32,302 bases of DNA from a bacterium (GTDB taxonomy: Bacteria > Patescibacteriota > Patescibacteriia > JACPHY01), in the NCBI GenBank assembly GCA_030647005.1, contig JAUSKG010000014.1, forward strand, positions 1 to 32,302, given 5' to 3'. Below, one piece after another: positions 16,394 through 25,126 of this stretch. How positions within the stretch are numbered: position 1 is the first letter of the stretch; every line of letters starts with the position of its first letter. The notes beneath the pieces were generated by a model, which was not told the DNA's origin, searched no databases, and saw only the letters and a program-made list of their open reading frames with translations. The translations under genes and the position numbers were made by a program.

Positions 16394-17644
16394 ATGCACC
16401 CGCTCGCCTCCATCACCGCTATGCGTGAGTACCTCGACCACGCCAACCGCCTCTGTCGCCTTGCGGTGATCCCGCACGCGGAGAACGACTACCGTCCGTA
16501 TCTCCTGCACCCCAAGCGTACGGTGCGGTACGCGGTGGCGTTCTCCGCGATGAAAATCGTTGTCCTCGGACTGGTGGTGCTCTTGCCCGCCAGTATTTTT
16601 GCCGCGCCTGAGGCAGTACAGGTACAGGAGCAAGAACTCATTCGCCTCGTCAATGATGTACGGGTGGCCAACGGCGCGAGCGTCCTTGCAACCGATGCTC
16701 GGCTCACACAATCTGCGCGCGCAAAATCCGCCGACATGCTGACGCGACAGTACTTCGCGCACACGAATGCAGATGATGAGGGACCCGACACGTTCGCCAC
16801 CCGCGCTGGGTATCCGTACAGCGTGATTGGCGAGAACCTCGCGATGGGATTTGTCGCTGCGCGTGATGTCCTTGATGCGTGGGAACGTAGCCCCACGCAC
16901 GCGCAAAATATGCGTGACACGTTGTACGAGGATACTGGATTGAGCGTCATCGGCGGTACGTTCTATGGAGAACCCACGGTATTCATCGCGCAACACTTTG
17001 GCCGCGAGCGGCGCGGAGCGACCACAGCACCGCTACCGCCGACCACCCCCGTGCTGGCTTCCGAGCAGCCACCCACGGAGGCATCTGGTCCCACCAATGT
17101 CGCCGTGGCACAGCCAGAAATCGAACAACCTCTTGTACGGAACGCAACGTTACAATGGGAAAGGACGGGGAGCGATGAAACTGAGGTGACTGCGACGGTA
17201 GAAGTGGCGGGGTCGGTTGCAGGAGCACGTGTGAACGTCCATGGACACGATATCCTTCTCTCTCGAGGCGATGCATCCTCGGACACCTATACGGGCACCC
17301 TCGCCATTCTCGCTCCTCCCGAAGACGTCTTCCGCGTCGTGGTGCCAGGAACGCTCTCTCTGGTGAACGCCGATGGTACCGCGGTCATGCAGTCCCTTCC
17401 ATGGGCAGCGCCGCTCGTTGTCCGCCCATCATTTGGCACAAAGTACGCGCAAGCCAAAACACTCCTCCCGCAAACGTTCGGGCCAACGCTCCACGTCTCG
17501 CGGTTCGTCTTCGCCCTCGCCTTCATCATCTTCGCCATCGCGTGGCTCATCAATCTCGTCGTTGAAATCCGACGCCAACACCTCGACCTCCTCATCCCCA
17601 GTGGTGCGCTCGTCTTGCTGCTGGGGCTGTTTTGGTGGGTGTAA
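16394..17644 (+). CDS. CAP-domain membrane protein
   Basis: The product is 416 aa. An N-terminal segment with IPHAENDYRPYLL precedes a TM helix (about 53-70); because that segment looks conserved in kind among similar proteins known to me, I keep the longer start, though ATG 16421 is possible and ATG 16550 would leave only a signal peptide. The CAP (SCP/PR-1) domain spans about 78-200 with YFAHTN, GENLAMG and HAQNM. A Pro/Thr-rich linker and a beta domain follow, then two C-terminal hydrophobic helices. Bacterial CAP proteins are extracytoplasmic and their substrates are mostly unknown. The gene follows the protease by 42 bp, so the two may be co-transcribed. A terminator follows at 17699. 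Confidence 0.85.
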   Translation: MHPLASITAMREYLDHANRLCRLAVIPHAENDYRPYLLHPKRTVRYAVAFSAMKIVVLGLVVLLPASIFAAPEAVQVQEQELIRLVNDVRVANGASVLATDARLTQSARAKSADMLTRQYFAHTNADDEGPDTFATRAGYPYSVIGENLAMGFVAARDVLDAWERSPTHAQNMRDTLYEDTGLSVIGGTFYGEPTVFIAQHFGRERRGATTAPLPPTTPVLASEQPPTEASGPTNVAVAQPEIEQPLVRNATLQWERTGSDETEVTATVEVAGSVAGARVNVHGHDILLSRGDASSDTYTGTLAILAPPEDVFRVVVPGTLSLVNADGTAVMQSLPWAAPLVVRPSFGTKYAQAKTLLPQTFGPTLHVSRFVFALAFIIFAIAWLINLVVEIRRQHLDLLIPSGALVLLLGLFWWV

Positions 17645-17698
17645 TGCTGCGGGGCTTCCCCACGTCATACCCCTGAAGCGCCGCCCGCAACGCTTCCT

Positions 17699-17730
17699 CA
17701 AAGTGCTCCGACATCACGTCGGAGCGCTTT
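17699..17730 (+). terminator. Terminator after the CAP gene
   Basis: AAAGTGCTCCGAC (17701-17713 region) pairs with GTCGGAGCGCTTT around ATCAC. It separates the CAP gene from polA. Confidence 0.8.
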
Positions 17731-17746
17731 CTGGTACGGGTCGCAG

Positions 17747-17755
17747 TGGTACAAT
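17747..17755 (+). promoter_or_regulatory. Extended -10 promoter of polA, predicted leaderless
   Basis: TGG-TACAAT ends exactly 8 nt before ATG 17764, with no -35 of standard spacing and no Shine-Dalgarno site. Same layout as 7473-7481 and 25400-25408. Confidence 0.65.
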
Positions 17756-17763
17756 GGACCTCT

Positions 17764-20439
17764 ATGGCCCGTGCTCCAATCACTACGCCGACGCTCATCA
17801 TTATTGATGGACATGCGATTCTCCATCGCGCGTTCCATGCGTTGCCGCCTATGCTGGCACCGTCGGGGGAGCTCGTGAACGCGGTGTATGGATTCACGAC
17901 CATCCTCCTGAAGGTCCTTCGGGACTACGCACCGACACACATCGCAGTCACATTCGACACCGCAGCAGCGACGTTCCGCCACGAGATGTACGGGCAGTAC
18001 AAGGCGACACGCGAGGAGAAGCCGGACGAGCTCTACGCGCAGATTGATCATATCGAGGATGTCCTCGCGGCGTTCCACATCCCCACCTACGCGGTGGATG
18101 GATTTGAGGCGGACGACCTCATCGGCACGATCGTTGCGCAGGTGAAACGCAAGAAGATTCAGACGCTCATCCTCACCGGTGACCTCGATACGCTCCAGCT
18201 CGTCTCGCCCACCGTCCACGTCCTCGCGCTCACGACGAGCATGTCTGCGCCCACGGAGTACGACGAGGACGCCGTGCGGGCGCGCTACGGTCTCGACCCC
18301 GCACAGCTCATTGACTTCAAGGCGCTCGCCGGCGATCCGTCCGACAACATCCCGGGGGTGTCCGGCATTGGCAAGAAAACCGCGACGCAGGTGCTCCAGG
18401 AGTTCGGCACGATCGCGCACGCGCTGCGCGCTGCGGCGAAGGGTGGCGCGCAGGGCACCGTCTCCGCGCGCGTACTTGAGAAAATCCGCGATGCGGAGGA
18501 GGCCATCGCGCTTGGCAGGGAGCTGGTGACGATCAAGCAGGACGCCCCGATCACCTTCCAACTCGACGATGCGGCGCGCAGACCGGTTGACCGCGACGCG
18601 ACGGTTGCGAAGTTCCGCGAGCTCGGATTCGCCACGCTCATCACTCGGTTGCCCGTGAGTGCCGAGTCCTCGTGCGGTGATGACGCCGTGGAGGCGCTCC
18701 ACACCCCACAGGACCTCGCGCAGCTCTCACAAGACCTCGCACGCACAAAAGCGTTCGCGTTCGCCATCGCGCACGACGAGGGTTCGCCGCGCACGGCGCA
18801 CGCCCGCGCGATCGGTTTTTCGTACGATGACCACGCGGTGGTCGCGGAGCCCTGGGGTGCCGCGCTCGCCGCAACCGCGCGCGTGTTCGCGGACGGGGCG
18901 ATCGCAAAAACCGCGCATGACGCAAAAGCGGCGCTCCACCTCCTCGGGCGTTCGCACATCGCGCTCCGCGGCCTCGCCGATGACACGATGCTCCTGTCGT
19001 ACCTCCTCGCACCCGGCACGCGCAAGCACGACCTCGTGAACGTCGCGCTCGCCGAGCTCGGCGTGGAACTCAACGCCGCACCGGGGAGCGTAACCGCCGC
19101 GCCCGCGGCGGCAATCGCCGCGCTCCAACCGCTCCTCGCGAAGCGACTCGCGGACGAGGGGCTCGAGCGCGTGTACCGCGAGATTGACCTCCCGCTCGTA
19201 CCGGTGCTCCACCGCATGGAGCACATCGGCATCATGCTCGACGCGACGGTGCTCGCCGGACTCTCCGCAAAAATGCACGAGCAACTCGACGCGGCGGACG
19301 CGCGCATCGTCGCGCACGCGGGCCATGAGTTCAATATTGATTCTCCCAAACAACTCAAGGTGGTCCTCTTTGAGGAGCTCGGCCTTGAGGTGCGCGGGCT
19401 CAAGAAAACCGCGAAGGGTATGGGGCTCTCCACCGCCGCGTCGGAGCTCGAGAAGCTACGCGGCGCGCACCCGATCATTGATGACGTCTTTGTGCACCGC
19501 GAGCTCAAGAAGCTCGTCTCCACCTACGTGGACGCGCTCCCAGAGCTCGTGGACCCGCAGACCGGCCGCGTGCACACGACGTTCAACCAGTGTGTGGCCT
19601 CCACGGGGCGATTGTCGTCGGACTCACCAAACCTCCAGAACATCCCCGTCACGCAACCATGGGGCCCGGCCATCCGCAGCGCGTTCGTCGCAGAGCGCGG
19701 CTGGGTGCTCCTCGCGCTGGACTACTCGCAGGTTGAGCTGCGCATCGCCGCGTCGCTCTCCGGCGATCGCGCGCTCGCGGAGGCCTTCCGCTCCGGCAGC
19801 GACATCCACGCGGCAACGGGTGCGCTCGTCTTTGGCATTGCACCGGAACTCGTGACGAAAGACCAACGCCGCGTCGCGAAGGCCATCAACTTCGGCATCC
19901 TCTACGGCATGGGTGCGGGGACCCTCGCAAAAACCGCGGACATCAACCGCGAGGAGGCGGGTGAGTACATTAGCGCGTACTTCGCCGCGTACCCCGAGCT
20001 CCACGCGTGGATCGAGGAGACCAAAGCAACCGCGCGCAAGCGTGGCTTCGTGGAGACCCTCTTCGGCCGCAAGCGCTACCTCCCGGAGATCACCTCCGGC
20101 GTGCCCATGGTCGCCGCCGCCGCAGAGCGCATGGCCGTGAACATGCCCATCCAGGGCACCCAGGCCGACCTCGTGCGCATGGCGATGGTCGCAGCGGACG
20201 CATGGGTGCAACACGCGAACACGGAGATGCGCTCCGAGGGCCCCACCTCGGGAGAGCGCGTCCGCATGCTCCTTCAGGTACACGACGAACTCGTCTTCGA
20301 GGTGCGCGAGGACTTCCTCAAAACAGCGGCGCCCGCGCTCATCAACATCCTGGAAAACATCCACACCTTCCCCGTACCCGTTTCCGTCGAGGCGAGCACC
20401 GGCACGAGCTGGGGCGCGCTCAAAAAACTGGAGCACTAA
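17764..20439 (+). CDS. polA: DNA polymerase I
   Basis: The product is 891 aa. Residues 1-290 are the 5'-3' exonuclease/flap nuclease domain (IDGHAILHRAFH, FEADDLIGT, GDPSDNIPGVSGIGKKT). The middle region (about 320-470) has the shape of the 3'-5' exonuclease but lacks its acidic residues: FAFAIAHD replaces the DxE motif and the later Asp positions are also lost, so proofreading is almost certainly absent. The polymerase domain carries motif A (LDYSQVELRIA, about 652), motif B (RRVAKAINFGILYGMG, about 702) and motif C (QVHDELVFEV, about 837). It fills gaps, removes RNA primers and joins in repair. The ATG 17764 is preferred to the frame's earlier ATG because the -10 box overlaps the latter. 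Confidence 0.97.
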   Translation: MARAPITTPTLIIIDGHAILHRAFHALPPMLAPSGELVNAVYGFTTILLKVLRDYAPTHIAVTFDTAAATFRHEMYGQYKATREEKPDELYAQIDHIEDVLAAFHIPTYAVDGFEADDLIGTIVAQVKRKKIQTLILTGDLDTLQLVSPTVHVLALTTSMSAPTEYDEDAVRARYGLDPAQLIDFKALAGDPSDNIPGVSGIGKKTATQVLQEFGTIAHALRAAAKGGAQGTVSARVLEKIRDAEEAIALGRELVTIKQDAPITFQLDDAARRPVDRDATVAKFRELGFATLITRLPVSAESSCGDDAVEALHTPQDLAQLSQDLARTKAFAFAIAHDEGSPRTAHARAIGFSYDDHAVVAEPWGAALAATARVFADGAIAKTAHDAKAALHLLGRSHIALRGLADDTMLLSYLLAPGTRKHDLVNVALAELGVELNAAPGSVTAAPAAAIAALQPLLAKRLADEGLERVYREIDLPLVPVLHRMEHIGIMLDATVLAGLSAKMHEQLDAADARIVAHAGHEFNIDSPKQLKVVLFEELGLEVRGLKKTAKGMGLSTAASELEKLRGAHPIIDDVFVHRELKKLVSTYVDALPELVDPQTGRVHTTFNQCVASTGRLSSDSPNLQNIPVTQPWGPAIRSAFVAERGWVLLALDYSQVELRIAASLSGDRALAEAFRSGSDIHAATGALVFGIAPELVTKDQRRVAKAINFGILYGMGAGTLAKTADINREEAGEYISAYFAAYPELHAWIEETKATARKRGFVETLFGRKRYLPEITSGVPMVAAAAERMAVNMPIQGTQADLVRMAMVAADAWVQHANTEMRSEGPTSGERVRMLLQVHDELVFEVREDFLKTAAPALINILENIHTFPVPVSVEASTGTSWGALKKLEH

Positions 20440-20453
20440 CAAGAGAAGAGAAA

Positions 20454-20483
20454 AGCCCTTCACCCGTTATTGGTGAAGGGCTC
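20454..20483. terminator. Bidirectional terminator after polA
   Basis: AGCCCTTCACC pairs with GGTGAAGGGCT around CGTTATT, between polA and the converging gene ending at 20513. Confidence 0.85.
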
Positions 20484-20512
20484 CTTCCTGCTCCTCGCTC
20501 CCCGTGGAGCCC

Positions 20513-21037
20513 CTACAGATGGCCAGCGATGATGGCGGTCGCGAGCTCGAGGTGTTGTGCGGCTGCATCGAGGCACGCCTTGGAGTGGTCCGGTCTTGCG
20601 TTGAACGCCATGATCGCATCACGCACCGCATCCCAGGCGTTCTGGATGTTGGTGGCGAGCGCATCAACCGGCGGTGTCATAGACCCCGCACGATCACGAG
20701 ACCGATCAGCCGACAACACATCGAGTCCCGGCTTGTAGCGCTCGACAACATCCGCCACGAGCTCGATATCAAGGAGCGGTACGAAAAACCGGTACACAGA
20801 ATCACGTGCTCCCTCCACCACCACATCCGGAGTACTCATAGATGCTTCCGGCAAGCACACCTCTCTCGCGTAGTACTCGACCGTGGTGGGTGTGTTGTAG
20901 CCGCTGAGCGTCCCCACCTCGAGCTGTGCGCGTGGACGCTCGGCATGGACGTCCACATGCACTACGAGCACGGGGTCGCCGACCCTTGGCTCTTCTTCCG
21001 GGCGGTAGTACAACACATTACTGCGTCGCCGTTCCAT
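20513..21037 (-). CDS. Hypothetical soluble protein
   Basis: The product is 174 aa from ATG 21037, with AGGAG about 12 nt upstream. The N-terminal half is beta-rich (VLYYRPEEE, VLVVHVDVH, TTVEYYAREV). The C-terminal half is helical (about 95-174) and Ala-rich. There is no signal peptide, TM helix or catalytic motif. It lies downstream of dnaN on the same strand, 133 bp away, so it may be read from that side. Family not recognised; a replication role cannot be claimed from position alone. Confidence 0.7.
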   Translation of the reverse strand: MERRRSNVLYYRPEEEPRVGDPVLVVHVDVHAERPRAQLEVGTLSGYNTPTTVEYYAREVCLPEASMSTPDVVVEGARDSVYRFFVPLLDIELVADVVERYKPGLDVLSADRSRDRAGSMTPPVDALATNIQNAWDAVRDAIMAFNARPDHSKACLDAAAQHLELATAIIAGHL

Positions 21038-21170
21038 TGTCTCGCTCTTCTCCTGAGTACAAAGGGCTCACACCACACCCCGAAACACACGGGGGTCGCC
21101 TCTCCCAGGAGATTTCCTATCCTACCAAAAATCGCCGCGCAGGCAAGCATTTCCACCGCCTCCAGAGACC

Positions 21171-22310
21171 CTACTGCTTGATCGGCATGATGATGTAGAG
21201 GTAGTTCTTCTTCCCCTCCTCGTCCGTCTGGCGGAGGGTGACGGGTGCCACAGCACCGGTGAGCTCGATCGCCACCATGTCCGTCGCGATGGCGGAGAGC
21301 CCGTCGAGGAGGTAGCGCGCATTGAGGATGGTCGTCACTTCATCTCCCGAGACCTCGGATGCGTCTATGGTGGCCTGGTGCTCGCCGAGCTGCGCGCTCT
21401 CCGAGCGCACGATGCACTGTCCCCCGCTCGTCACCACGCGGAGGTGGACGTCATTCACACCCGTGCGTGAGAAAAGCGATGCCGCGCGCACGGTCTTCTG
21501 GAGCTCGCCGCGCGGGAGCACCACCCGCGTCGTATGGGTCTGCGGGATGATCTGGCGGTAGTCCGGGTACATCCCATCCACAAGCCGCGAGGTGATGGAG
21601 AGTGACCCCGCGGTGACGAGGAGCTGGCTTGGCGTGTACGCGATTGCCACCTCGGCGAAATCCTCCTCACCTCCCGCAAATGTCCCGAGGACGCGAATGA
21701 TCTCCTGGACCGTCCGCGCGGGGACGATCACCTGCGTGCCGCTCTGCGCGCTGCTCCGCAGGAGCGGCACCTGCGCCTCTGCGAGCCGGTAGCTATCCGT
21801 CGCCGCCACGGTCATCGCACCATCCCGAAACGCGAGGAGCGCCCCGCAGAGCTCCGGACGCGCGCTGCCTGAGGCGACCGCGAACGTGATGCGTGCAAGC
21901 GCGTCGCGGAGCGTCGTGGTGCCCACAACAACCTCCTGCTCGCGCTGCACCGTCGGGATGAGCGGGAATTCTGTCGCATCCATCCCGCGCACCTTCGTGG
22001 TATTCCCACGGCACACGAGTTTGAGTTCCGCGTTCTTCAGGAGCGCGACGTCAATACGATCTGCGGGGAAGAGCTGCACGACATCCGTGAGGAGCTTTGC
22101 ATTCACCGATGTCGCCCCCTCCTCCTCCACCTTCCCGCGCAGCTGTGCGACCATGGCGAGCTCGAGGTTGGTCACCGCAAGGGTGAGCATCTTCCCTTCG
22201 GCCGTCACACAGACGTTCGAGAGAATGGGGAGCGATCCCTGCCGTGAGGCGATGGCACCAATCCTATTGAGGGCGTTCTTGAGATTTTCCTGCGTACAAG
22301 AGAAGCGCAT
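21171..22310 (-). CDS. dnaN: DNA polymerase III beta subunit (sliding clamp)
   Basis: The product is 379 aa, a normal length. The first 20 residues (MRFSCTQENLKNALN), the central ATDSYRLAE motif and the C-terminal YLYIIMPIKQ match the clamp family, which has three repeated domains. Two clamp molecules form the ring that tethers DNA polymerase. It lies downstream of dnaA on the same strand, in the usual dnaA-dnaN order, separated by 298 bp that contain DnaA-box-like sites. No strong Shine-Dalgarno site is visible before ATG 22310. Confidence 0.97.
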   Translation of the reverse strand: MRFSCTQENLKNALNRIGAIASRQGSLPILSNVCVTAEGKMLTLAVTNLELAMVAQLRGKVEEEGATSVNAKLLTDVVQLFPADRIDVALLKNAELKLVCRGNTTKVRGMDATEFPLIPTVQREQEVVVGTTTLRDALARITFAVASGSARPELCGALLAFRDGAMTVAATDSYRLAEAQVPLLRSSAQSGTQVIVPARTVQEIIRVLGTFAGGEEDFAEVAIAYTPSQLLVTAGSLSITSRLVDGMYPDYRQIIPQTHTTRVVLPRGELQKTVRAASLFSRTGVNDVHLRVVTSGGQCIVRSESAQLGEHQATIDASEVSGDEVTTILNARYLLDGLSAIATDMVAIELTGAVAPVTLRQTDEEGKKNYLYIIMPIKQ

Positions 22311-22608
22311 GCACTGGCTGTATTCTTTTTCTTAAAAGTTACCTAAAGGTAAAGATAGTAATAAGGAAGTGAGTGGACAGTGTTCGTGGTGTGTGGATAC
22401 CACGCCTCAGTTTCGCTCTACTGTGATGAATCCACCGCGTGTGCGATACGCATGAGCGTGTGCGTGCGCTGCAATCCTCGTGGGATGGTTTGTGTACCAC
22501 GATTGAACACCTTTTGTGTTCGTGTGGATACCTCACCACCTCATCTCCACCCCATCCTCCTCTTGCGCCACAGGCCGTACCGATGGTGAGGAACTGTGGA
22601 CGGCCTCC
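22311..22608. other. dnaA-dnaN intergenic region with DnaA-box-like sites
   Basis: Two identical TGTGGATAC sites (22392-22400 and 22523-22531) differ by one base from the inverse DnaA box TGTGGATAA. A weaker TGTGGACGG (22595-22603) abuts dnaA. AT-rich DNA near dnaN (about 22322-22370) could be an unwinding or promoter region. This is one of three candidate origin segments. Confidence 0.5.
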
Positions 22609-24015
22609 CTAGACGTAGAGGCGCTGGCGAATGAGCTGGACGTCCTGGCGCATCTTCTCGTTATTCTCGATCTCCCTCGAGATCTTGTCGTACGCGTGCA
22701 TGGCTGTCGTGTGATCGCGGCCGCCGATCTCATTGCCGATTGCGGGGTAGCTCGACTTAATCTCCTCGCGCATAAGGTACATGACGATCTGTCGCGGGTT
22801 GACGAGCTCCTTCTTGCGGCTCTTTCCGATGATGTCCACAATGGCGATGTCGAAGAACGTGGAGACCGTTTGGATGAGCTGCTTCGGCGTGATGGCGGTC
22901 TTGCGGGGGAGGGTGGAGAGCTGGGTGATGATCTGGCGCGCGACCTCGACGACCGCGGGGACCTTGTGGAACTGGACGTGCGCGTGGAACTTGTTGAGCG
23001 CACCCTCCAACTCGCGGACGTTCGACTGGATGTTCGAGGCGAGGTAGCGGATGACCTCGTGGGAGAGGGGGAACTCGCGTTCGCGGCACTTGGTCTCAAG
23101 AATGGCGATGCGCGTCTCGAGATCCGGGTTCTGGATGTCCGCAATCATTCCCCACTCGAACCGCGACTGCAGGCGTTGCTCCAACGCCTGGATGGCCTTC
23201 GGTGGGCGATCGGAGGTGAGAATAACCTGCTTGTCGTGCTGGTGGAGGTGGTTGAAGGTGTGAAAGAACGCCTCCTGGGTCCCCTCGCGTCCGGAAATGA
23301 ACTGAATGTCGTCAATGAGGAGGAGATCAACGGTCCGGTAGCGATCGTGGAACTCCTTTGCCTCACCACGGCGCACCGTTGAGACGAAATCGTGCATGAA
23401 CTGCTCACAGGTGACGTAGCGAATCTTCGCTCCCGAGAGTCCCGCAACCACCTGGTGCCCAATGGCCTGCATGAGGTGGGTCTTCCCAAGCCCAACACCT
23501 CCGTAGATGAAGAGTGGGTTGTAGGGCTTTGGTTTTGCCTCACAAACGGCCTGGGCAACGGCCTGGCACGCAGCGTGCGCGAGCTCTGATGCCTTCCCCA
23601 CGACGAACGTATCAAACGTGTACTTTTGGTTGAGGCCATGCTCATTGACCACTGGAGGAACTTCCCGCGTCGCGACCGTTGCGAGCGATCCGGCAGCGGC
23701 GGTTGCTGTGCCACCCGCGCGGATAACCTCGCCACCGCCGTGCATCGGGACTGCGTCGGGGCGCACAACCTCCACGCGGTACACGATCTGCTTCACGTGC
23801 GTCTGGGTGACGTTCTGGAGCGCGCGAAGGATGTGCTGGTGGTACTTCTGCTCCAGCCAGGACTTCGTGAACGTGTTGGGCACGCAGACCGTCGCCCGAT
23901 CGCCATCGCACGCGACGAGGCATGACCCCTTGAACCACGTCGTGAAGTTCGGCTTAGAAATGGTGAGCTCGAGCTCACCGAGCACCGCCTGCCACACCTG
24001 AGAGGAGTTGAGCAT
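22609..24015 (-). CDS. dnaA: Chromosomal replication initiator DnaA
   Basis: The product is 468 aa from ATG 24015, where the domain I sequence begins (VWQAVLGELE...FTTWF). Domain II is a short Gly/Ala linker (about 90-125). Domain III is the AAA+ ATPase with Walker A GGVGLGKTH (172-180) and Walker B DLLLIDD (230-236). Domain IV ends with the DnaA signature GGRDHTTAMHAY. It binds DnaA boxes and opens oriC in an ATP-dependent way. A longer reading frame to 24132 extends into the DnaA-box-like cluster and is not needed. The ribosome binding site is weak. Confidence 0.97.
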   Translation of the reverse strand: MLNSSQVWQAVLGELELTISKPNFTTWFKGSCLVACDGDRATVCVPNTFTKSWLEQKYHQHILRALQNVTQTHVKQIVYRVEVVRPDAVPMHGGGEVIRAGGTATAAAGSLATVATREVPPVVNEHGLNQKYTFDTFVVGKASELAHAACQAVAQAVCEAKPKPYNPLFIYGGVGLGKTHLMQAIGHQVVAGLSGAKIRYVTCEQFMHDFVSTVRRGEAKEFHDRYRTVDLLLIDDIQFISGREGTQEAFFHTFNHLHQHDKQVILTSDRPPKAIQALEQRLQSRFEWGMIADIQNPDLETRIAILETKCREREFPLSHEVIRYLASNIQSNVRELEGALNKFHAHVQFHKVPAVVEVARQIITQLSTLPRKTAITPKQLIQTVSTFFDIAIVDIIGKSRKKELVNPRQIVMYLMREEIKSSYPAIGNEIGGRDHTTAMHAYDKISREIENNEKMRQDVQLIRQRLYV

Positions 24016-24075
24016 AACGTCGCCGCGCTTAGAGAACGAATGGTCAAGGGTTGCGTCTCTTCCATTCTCTCCGAT

Positions 24076-24123
24076 TGTGGATCGCGGGACAAGACGTGGA
24101 TAGTCGGGATAGGAGGTGGATAG
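24076..24123. promoter_or_regulatory. DnaA-box-like triplet between dnaA and rpmH
   Basis: TGTGGATCG (24076), CGTGGATAG (24095) and GGTGGATAG (24115) are repeated at 19-20 nt, about two helical turns, all in one orientation. Each matches the inverse box TGTGNATAA at 6 or 7 of 9 positions. They sit upstream of dnaA, so autoregulation or origin function is plausible. Confidence 0.5.
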
Positions 24124-24139
24124 GCGGTGCAAAGATTAC

Positions 24140-24166
24140 TTGACACGGTGGACGGCACGGTATAGT
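24140..24166 (+). promoter_or_regulatory. Promoter of rpmH-rnpA-yidD
   Basis: TTGACA (24140-24145) and TATAGT (24161-24166) with a short 15-nt spacer. A leader of about 25 nt without a clear Shine-Dalgarno site leads to ATG 24197. Confidence 0.6.
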
Positions 24167-24196
24167 GTAGAGGTTGAAGTGCGCGTTATATTCCCT

Positions 24197-24340
24197 ATGC
24201 CCAAGCGAACCTACCAGCCAAAGAAGCGAAAACGTGCGCGAACGCACGGGTTTCGCATCCGTATGCGCACGAAATCCGGCCGCACCACCCTCAAGCGCCG
24301 TCGCGATAAGGGACGAGCGCGGCTCACGGTGAGTGCCTAG
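24197..24340 (+). CDS. rpmH: Ribosomal protein bL34
   Basis: The product is 47 aa: [19 protein letters not shown], then the family's RMRTKSGR and a basic tail. It is a small component of the 50S subunit. It is the first gene of a divergent rpmH-rnpA-yidD group next to dnaA, the ancestral bacterial origin arrangement. The length is typical. Confidence 0.97.
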   Translation: MPKRTYQPKKRKRARTHGFRIRMRTKSGRTTLKRRRDKGRARLTVSA

Positions 24341-24381
24341 CAAAACGCTCCGGCCTCCGCTGGTGCGAGCAGCTGATCACT

Positions 24382-24768
24382 ATGCTTCCTGCACGGTACC
24401 GGTTGCGAAAGATGAAGGATGTCGAACGGGTCTCCCGCAAGGGGAGGCCCGCGTTCGTGTCTGTGTTCACGCTGCGCTACGCGAAGAATGACCTCGATCA
24501 TATCCGCATGACCGCGGTTGCGGGATTGAAGGTGCATAAGCGCTCCGTTCGGCGCAATCGGGTCAAGCGTCTCATTCGCGAGGCGTTCCGGCGTGAGTTC
24601 CTCGATCGCGTCACACCCGGCTACGACATCGTCATCTACGCGAAGAAAGACCTCGTGGGGAAGACCTACGCCGACGTTGCAACAGAGCTCGGTGTTGCGC
24701 TGCGGAAAGCGGGACTCCTCATGCAACCACCACGCAATCATGGAGCAAAACCAGCAAACGGAACGTGA
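24382..24768 (+). CDS. rnpA: Ribonuclease P protein component
   Basis: The product is 128 aa. It begins LPARYRLRKMKDVERV, typical of RnpA, and has the RNR-type motif VRRNRVKRLIREAFR (about 57-71), which contacts the catalytic RNA. It assists the RNase P ribozyme in trimming tRNA 5' leaders. It lies 41 bp after rpmH and overlaps the start of yidD by 29 bp, indicating co-translation. No RNase P RNA was identified in this window. Confidence 0.95.
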   Translation: MLPARYRLRKMKDVERVSRKGRPAFVSVFTLRYAKNDLDHIRMTAVAGLKVHKRSVRRNRVKRLIREAFRREFLDRVTPGYDIVIYAKKDLVGKTYADVATELGVALRKAGLLMQPPRNHGAKPANGT

Positions 24769-25030
24769 AACGTGCGGGGCGAGCATCACCCGTATTCCCC
24801 GACTGCTCCTCGTTGTCGCGATTGAGCTCTACCAGCGCACGCTCTCCCCGGATCATGGGCCGCTCTTCGCGCGGATGTTCCCACACGGTTTTTGTCGGTA
24901 TTACCCGAGCTGTTCCGCATACGGAAAGAGCGCGATCATGCAAAACGGGGTGTTGATTGGCTCAATGAAAGCAACGTGGCGCATCCTCAGATGCAACCCG
25001 TGGTCAAAAGGTGGTGTGGATAACACGTGA
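24740..25030 (+). CDS. yidD: Membrane protein insertion efficiency factor YidD
   Basis: The product is 96 aa. A short amphipathic N-terminal region (RIPRLLLVVAIELYQRTLSP) precedes the family signature CRYYPSCSAYGKSAI and ILRCNPWSKGG. YidD is a peripheral inner-face protein that helps YidC-dependent membrane insertion. The ATG 24740 lies inside the end of rnpA, as is common. No yidC follows within the window, which differs from many genomes. The last codons overlap a DnaA box (25015-25023). Confidence 0.93.
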   Translation: MEQNQQTERETCGASITRIPRLLLVVAIELYQRTLSPDHGPLFARMFPHGFCRYYPSCSAYGKSAIMQNGVLIGSMKATWRILRCNPWSKGGVDNT

Positions 25031-25073
25031 AAATTGTGGATGATTCTGTGTATAAGATGATTATTGTGTGAAC
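25015..25073. other. Candidate oriC: DnaA boxes in an AT-rich segment
   Basis: TGTGGATAA (25015-25023) and TGTGTATAA (25047-25055) match the inverse DnaA box TGTGNATAA perfectly; TGTGGATGA (25035-25043) matches 8 of 9. A degenerate copy starts at 25065. The segment 25020-25080 is AT-rich compared with its surroundings. These are the best DnaA boxes in the window, so this or the dnaA flanks is the likely origin. Confidence 0.55.
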
Positions 25074-25078
25074 TACCT

Positions 25079-25107
25079 TTGACAAACGAGCACCGCATCC
25101 GTATGCT
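25079..25107 (+). promoter_or_regulatory. Promoter of the 33-aa membrane microprotein
   Basis: TTGACA (25079-25084), 17 nt, TATGCT (25102-25107); the start codon is 20 nt later with TGAGGAGGAA between. Confidence 0.7.
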
Positions 25108-25126
25108 CGTTGAGGAGGAATGCCAC

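Noticed and set aside
24016-24132. 39-codon N-terminal extension of DnaA
   Set aside because: It would encode a Pro/Arg-rich stretch unlike DnaA domain I and overlaps the DnaA-box-like sites.
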